Shown here piece by piece: positions 60,609-64,000 of a stretch of 64,000 nt of DNA. This stretch comes from Psychroserpens mesophilus. Its GTDB lineage: Bacteria; Bacteroidota; Bacteroidia; Flavobacteriales; Flavobacteriaceae. Made by a program: the position numbers and the translations under genes. The notes under the pieces are model-generated. The model ran no database searches. It was not told where the DNA came from and saw only the letters and a list, made by a program, of their open reading frames with translations. Location of the stretch: positions 124,001-188,000 of the forward strand of contig NZ_JXJP01000013.1 in the NCBI RefSeq assembly GCF_000826645.1. The letters are read 5' to 3'. The first letter of the stretch is position 1. The number at the start of each line of letters is the position of its first letter.

Positions 60609-61472
60609 GTGAAATATTCTCGATTAATTGCAGGCACCATGACTTGGGGAAGTTGGGGAAAGCAGCTCGCACAAAAAGAAATGGTCTCATTAATGCATCA
60701 TTGTCTTGAAAATTCAATTACAACTTTCGATCATGCCGATATTTATGGTGGTTACACTACTGAAGCCGACTTCGGAAAGGCTTTTGCTGAAAGCAACATC
60801 AAACGAGAAAACATTCAACTGATCTCAAAGTGTGGTATTCAATACCTAAGTGATAACAGACAAAATACAGTTAAGCATTACGATTACAGTAAAGACTATA
60901 TCATATGGTCTGCTGAAACCTCTTTAAAACACTTAAAAACAGATTATTTAGACCTCTTTTTACTCCATAGACCTAGTCCGTTAATGCATCCTGATGAGAT
61001 TTCAGAAGCAATCAGCACTTTAAAAGAACAAGGGAAAATAAAAGACTTCGGTGTATCCAACTTTACACCTTCGCAAGTTGAACTGGTTTCTAGTGCTGTT
61101 GAAGTTACGGTGAATCAAATTGAATTTTCACTCACCCAACATTCTGCGATGCACAATGGCTCATTAGATCAGATGTTATTGAAAGGTATCATACCAATGG
61201 CATGGTCGCCTTTAGGCAGTGTGTTTAGAGAAGATAATGAACAAACCAGACGTATCCATAAACAACTAGGTGAACTTCTGAATGTTTATAATGTCACTGA
61301 AGACCAGTTATTATTAGCATGGATTTTAAAACATCCAGCCAATATCCATCCTGTGATTGGCACAACAAACAAAAACAGGATTACTGACTCTAAAAAAGCA
61401 GAACATATTGACCTCAAACTTGAAGATTGGTTTAAAATACTCGTAGCTTCTCAAGGTCATAAAGTTCCATAA
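60609..61472 (+). CDS. Aldo/keto reductase
   Basis: The 287-residue NADPH-dependent oxidoreductase starts at GTG (KYSRLIAGTMTWGSWG). Family residues are present: FDHADIYGGY (D and Y of the catalytic tetrad), LISKCG (K), LLHRPSPL (H) and a cofactor loop HPVIGTTNKNRI. It belongs to the AKR class resembling the YdhF/YajO group; the substrate is unknown. It is followed 13 bases later by an SDR gene. Confidence 0.9.
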   Translation: MKYSRLIAGTMTWGSWGKQLAQKEMVSLMHHCLENSITTFDHADIYGGYTTEADFGKAFAESNIKRENIQLISKCGIQYLSDNRQNTVKHYDYSKDYIIWSAETSLKHLKTDYLDLFLLHRPSPLMHPDEISEAISTLKEQGKIKDFGVSNFTPSQVELVSSAVEVTVNQIEFSLTQHSAMHNGSLDQMLLKGIIPMAWSPLGSVFREDNEQTRRIHKQLGELLNVYNVTEDQLLLAWILKHPANIHPVIGTTNKNRITDSKKAEHIDLKLEDWFKILVASQGHKVP

Positions 61473-61485
61473 ACGAAAATAATAT

Positions 61486-62238
61486 ATGAATAAAACAGCC
61501 TTAATCACAGGAGCTACAAGCGGCATTGGTAGAGCAACTGCACATGAATTTGCAAAACATGGTATTAATTTAGTCCTCTGCGGAAGACGTCAAGAACGAC
61601 TGGATACTATTGAAAAAGCCTTAAGTAAACAAACAGATGTTCACACCCTTAATTTTGATGTGAGAGACAAAGAAGCAACTCAAAATGCGATATCGTCTTT
61701 ACCTGATGCTTTTAAAATCATCGACATCTTAATCAATAATGCAGGAAATGCTCATGGCTTAGACCCAATTCAAACGGGAGATTTAGACGATTGGGATGCT
61801 ATGATGGATATCAATGTGAAAGGTTTGCTCTATGTGAGTAAAGCCGTTATTCCTCAAATGACTGAACGCAAATCTGGACATATCATCAACATTGGTTCGT
61901 CTGCTGGAAAAGAAGTGTATCCGAAAGGTAATGTTTATTGTGGAAGCAAACATGCTGTTCTGGCAATTACTGAAGGTATGCGAATTGATTTGAATCCTTT
62001 CGGAATCAAAGTGACAGCTATTAATCCTGGTTTGGTTGAAACCGAATTTTCTAAAGTTCGATTTAAAGGTGATGCAGCTGCAGATTCTGTTTATAAAGGA
62101 TATAAAGCTTTACAAGCTGAAGATATTGCTGAAGTAATTCAGTTTGCTGTGTCGAGACCTGCTCATGTAAATATTGCTGATGTGTTGATGTTTTGTACAG
62201 CTCAGGCGAATTCAACAATCGTGAATAAGAATGTATGA
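61486..62238 (+). CDS. Short-chain dehydrogenase/reductase
   Basis: The 250-residue classical SDR has TGATSGIG (TGxxxGxG cofactor motif) at residues 8-15, NNAGNA, and the catalytic serine in INIGSSAGKEV followed by the Y-x-x-x-K pair in YCGSKHAV. It resembles YdfG-type 3-hydroxyacid dehydrogenases. Its last four bases overlap the next gene (ATGA), and the aldo/keto reductase is 13 bases upstream, so the three form an operon. Confidence 0.92.
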   Translation: MNKTALITGATSGIGRATAHEFAKHGINLVLCGRRQERLDTIEKALSKQTDVHTLNFDVRDKEATQNAISSLPDAFKIIDILINNAGNAHGLDPIQTGDLDDWDAMMDINVKGLLYVSKAVIPQMTERKSGHIINIGSSAGKEVYPKGNVYCGSKHAVLAITEGMRIDLNPFGIKVTAINPGLVETEFSKVRFKGDAAADSVYKGYKALQAEDIAEVIQFAVSRPAHVNIADVLMFCTAQANSTIVNKNV

Positions 62239-62864
62239 TACAATGGCTTTATAATGAATGGAATACTTTAGCTTCAAAATATTCTGAAGACGAAGAGCTC
62301 ATTTCAACTTACTGGAATGAGATTAAAACACATTATAATTCGAAATCTAGACATTATCATAACTTATCTCATATTTATAATATGCTACTTCAAATTGAAG
62401 TTCTTAAAAGTTCAATTATAAATTACGACCTCTGTAGATTTACTATTTGGTATCATGATATCATTTATAAATCTACCAAAAAAAACAATGAATTAAAAAG
62501 TGCAGAATTTGCCAAGAATCGTTTAAAACCACTCGATTTAGATGAAAAAAGCATTGAGATTGTACAAAAACTAATAAAATCGACACAAAAACATGAATTA
62601 GTTTTAAGAGAAAACGATGATAATGCTTATGTTCTAGATTTGGACTTATCCATTTTGGGTTCTAATTGGGATACTTACAAAAAGTACACTGATAATATAA
62701 GGAAAGAATATGCAATATATCCTGATTTCATGTACAGTCCTGGAAGGAAGAAAGTTCTAGCTCATTTTCTTAATAGAGACACCTTATATTTTACTGATTA
62801 TTTCAGAAATAAATACGAAAATCAAGCTAGAGAAAATTTAAAAAGAGAATTTGAATTGCTTTAA
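62235..62864 (+). CDS. HD-domain-like metal-dependent phosphohydrolase
   Basis: The 209-residue protein matches the predicted metal-dependent HD superfamily phosphohydrolases (COG4339 type): SRHYHNLSHIYNML supplies a histidine cluster, FTIWYHDIIYK the central HD pair, and LDLDLSILGSNWDTY the C-terminal acidic motif. Substrate unknown. Its ATG overlaps the stop of the SDR gene by 4 bases, pointing to translational coupling. Confidence 0.82.
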   Translation: MIQWLYNEWNTLASKYSEDEELISTYWNEIKTHYNSKSRHYHNLSHIYNMLLQIEVLKSSIINYDLCRFTIWYHDIIYKSTKKNNELKSAEFAKNRLKPLDLDEKSIEIVQKLIKSTQKHELVLRENDDNAYVLDLDLSILGSNWDTYKKYTDNIRKEYAIYPDFMYSPGRKKVLAHFLNRDTLYFTDYFRNKYENQARENLKREFELL

Positions 62865-62893
62865 GAAAATATTCAATTATTTAGAATACACTA

Positions 62894-64000
62894 ATGATCA
62901 ATAAACGTCTTTTAATTAAAAACTTACTAGCTCATAACGATGAGAACAGTTTTTATGATAAAAAACGAAAGATTGATATCACGCACAAAGAAGGTAAAGC
63001 AAAGTTTTTAAAACACATCTGTGCACTTTCAAATAGCAATCCAAAAAACAACTCGTATATCGTCATTGGTGTTGAAGATGAAGACAACAAAATCGTAGGT
63101 GTTAACTTTTTTGATGACAGCAAAATTCAGAATCTCATCAATGCCTATTTAACGCATCCTCCAATTGTTCAATATGAGAACATTCCATTTCCACACTTAC
63201 CAGACAATAAAGTTGTAGGTCTTGTGACCATCAGACCTATTGATAAAATTACGTCGCTTCGAAAAAATATCTGGAAATATTATGGAGGCTCTGTATTTTT
63301 TAGAGATGGAAGTATGAGCATGCCCAAAGTGTTCGATATTGAGATTAAAGATGTCAATTCCAAAATTGTTTCTGAAATTGAATCGCATGCTCAAAATAAC
63401 ATTCAATATACGCTTGATGGCGTTTTTGATTTTTTAAATAAGCGAAAAGATTTTAATCCGCAATACAAAGTCTTTAAAGAATATTTTGTGTTGTGCTGGT
63501 CTGGTCAGAAAAAAACAGTTAAAGATAAGATCTATTATTCCAGAGTCGATATTGAATTGATTAACGAACAGGTACGTTTATTTTTTTCTACACTTGATGA
63601 AGTATCTATAGTCTTTAATGAGAATTCATTTCAAATTGTAGAATATGTGAGTCTCGGACTTCAAAACTCATTTAAATATTATGAATTAGAAGAAACCATT
63701 ATTCGTTTTGAAGACAATGCACATTATAACATAGAAACCAAACTTTTATTTAAGCCTCCTCAATTTGATAAAAAAGTGTTGCATCATATTTATAATTCTA
63801 ACAACGCTTTAGTTGAAAAACTTCAGAAAGGGCTTTCTTTAACAAAAAATGACTTGTTAGATTTGAGGAATCTTCCTGCAACCTATCTCATTTGTTATCT
63901 CAATTTATTTCACGATGCGATTGATAAATTAAATGAAGCAAAACCCTTCTTAAAAAAGCATAGTGAAGCCATTTACAATTCTTATCAAGAAGTAACTCGT
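62894..64000 (+). CDS. AlbA/Schlafen-like ATP-binding domain protein (3' end outside window)
   Basis: The frame is open from the ATG at 62894 to the last base: 369 codons, so the gene is truncated by the window edge. The N-terminal about 130 residues resemble an AlbA_2/Schlafen-type ATP-binding domain (FLKHICALSNSNPKNNSYIV, IGVEDEDNKIVGV, KITSLRKNIWKYYGGSVFFR). The rest, rich in Phe, Tyr and Asn, is not recognised. Such proteins occur as stand-alone regulators or nucleic-acid-binding factors. It begins 29 bases after the HD gene, so it may be the last gene of the AKR-SDR-HD operon. Confidence 0.65.
   Translation, partial: MINKRLLIKNLLAHNDENSFYDKKRKIDITHKEGKAKFLKHICALSNSNPKNNSYIVIGVEDEDNKIVGVNFFDDSKIQNLINAYLTHPPIVQYENIPFPHLPDNKVVGLVTIRPIDKITSLRKNIWKYYGGSVFFRDGSMSMPKVFDIEIKDVNSKIVSEIESHAQNNIQYTLDGVFDFLNKRKDFNPQYKVFKEYFVLCWSGQKKTVKDKIYYSRVDIELINEQVRLFFSTLDEVSIVFNENSFQIVEYVSLGLQNSFKYYELEETIIRFEDNAHYNIETKLLFKPPQFDKKVLHHIYNSNNALVEKLQKGLSLTKNDLLDLRNLPATYLICYLNLFHDAIDKLNEAKPFLKKHSEAIYNSYQEVTR

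Overview
The window is a low-GC, gene-dense chromosomal segment from a member of the Flavobacteriaceae (Bacteroidota); the genus cannot be told from the sequence. The evidence is: type IX secretion (T9SS) C-terminal sorting domains on three secreted proteins, a complete Bat (aerotolerance) operon, Bacteroidota-type promoters (TAnnTTTG -7 boxes and almost no Shine-Dalgarno sequences), and flavobacterial gene sets such as ribF-HTTM-serS and the ligase-associated DNA repair cluster. No plasmid, phage, insertion sequence, CRISPR array or rRNA gene was seen.

Layout. 1-2.1 kb: end of a ligase-associated repair cluster (DEXH helicase, truncated by the window edge, then pdeM). 2.3-5 kb: tRNA-Leu(CAA), prs, rplY, pth. 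5-10.5 kb: two tandem T9SS-secreted metalloproteases with different catalytic heads and homologous tails. 10.8-16.5 kb: ribF, an HTTM membrane protein, serS, a possible micro-ORF transcript and a TPR protein. 16.5-21.5 kb: a GNAT, DUF4286, rsmA, mgtE, a cupin and a 2-hydroxyacid dehydrogenase, separated by repeats. 21.6-24.5 kb: a membrane-anchored LuxR-type regulator followed by small VOC, DUF4199, DUF1801 and VOC genes, then a TM2 protein. 24.5-29.3 kb: GNAT, aspartate kinase and a two-domain acyltransferase resembling the ornithine-lipid synthase OlsF, divergent from fbp. 29.3-34.6 kb: TerB-like gene divergent from mfd, then a thioredoxin-like protein. 34.8-44.8 kb: mixed housekeeping and envelope genes (kbp-like, lipoprotein, gpsA, FkbM methyltransferase, S9 peptidase, pheS, cvpA). 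44.8-50.4 kb: an inorganic-carbon module of two SulP transporters, a beta-carbonic anhydrase and a UspA-like protein. 50.4-59.8 kb: moxR, DUF58, an extra BatD-like gene and batA-E in one long minus-strand operon. 59.9-64 kb: DUF4382 lipoprotein, aldo/keto reductase, SDR, HD-type protein and a truncated AlbA/Schlafen-like ATP-binding gene.

The strongest unusual signal is a family of short palindromic interspersed repeats (GTCAT...ATCTC type). Copies lie in several intergenic gaps, and two lie inside genes and are translated in frame: a 21-residue insert in Mfd and a 9-residue insert near the catalytic histidine of the dehydrogenase. Both inserts carry the same peptide, SVTSSAVEM. This resembles the logic of Rickettsia palindromic elements. 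Other items worth checking are an exact (TTGTTAG)11 tandem array, the inorganic-carbon module, inverted repeats in two leaders, and a 22-codon ORF closed by a strong terminator.
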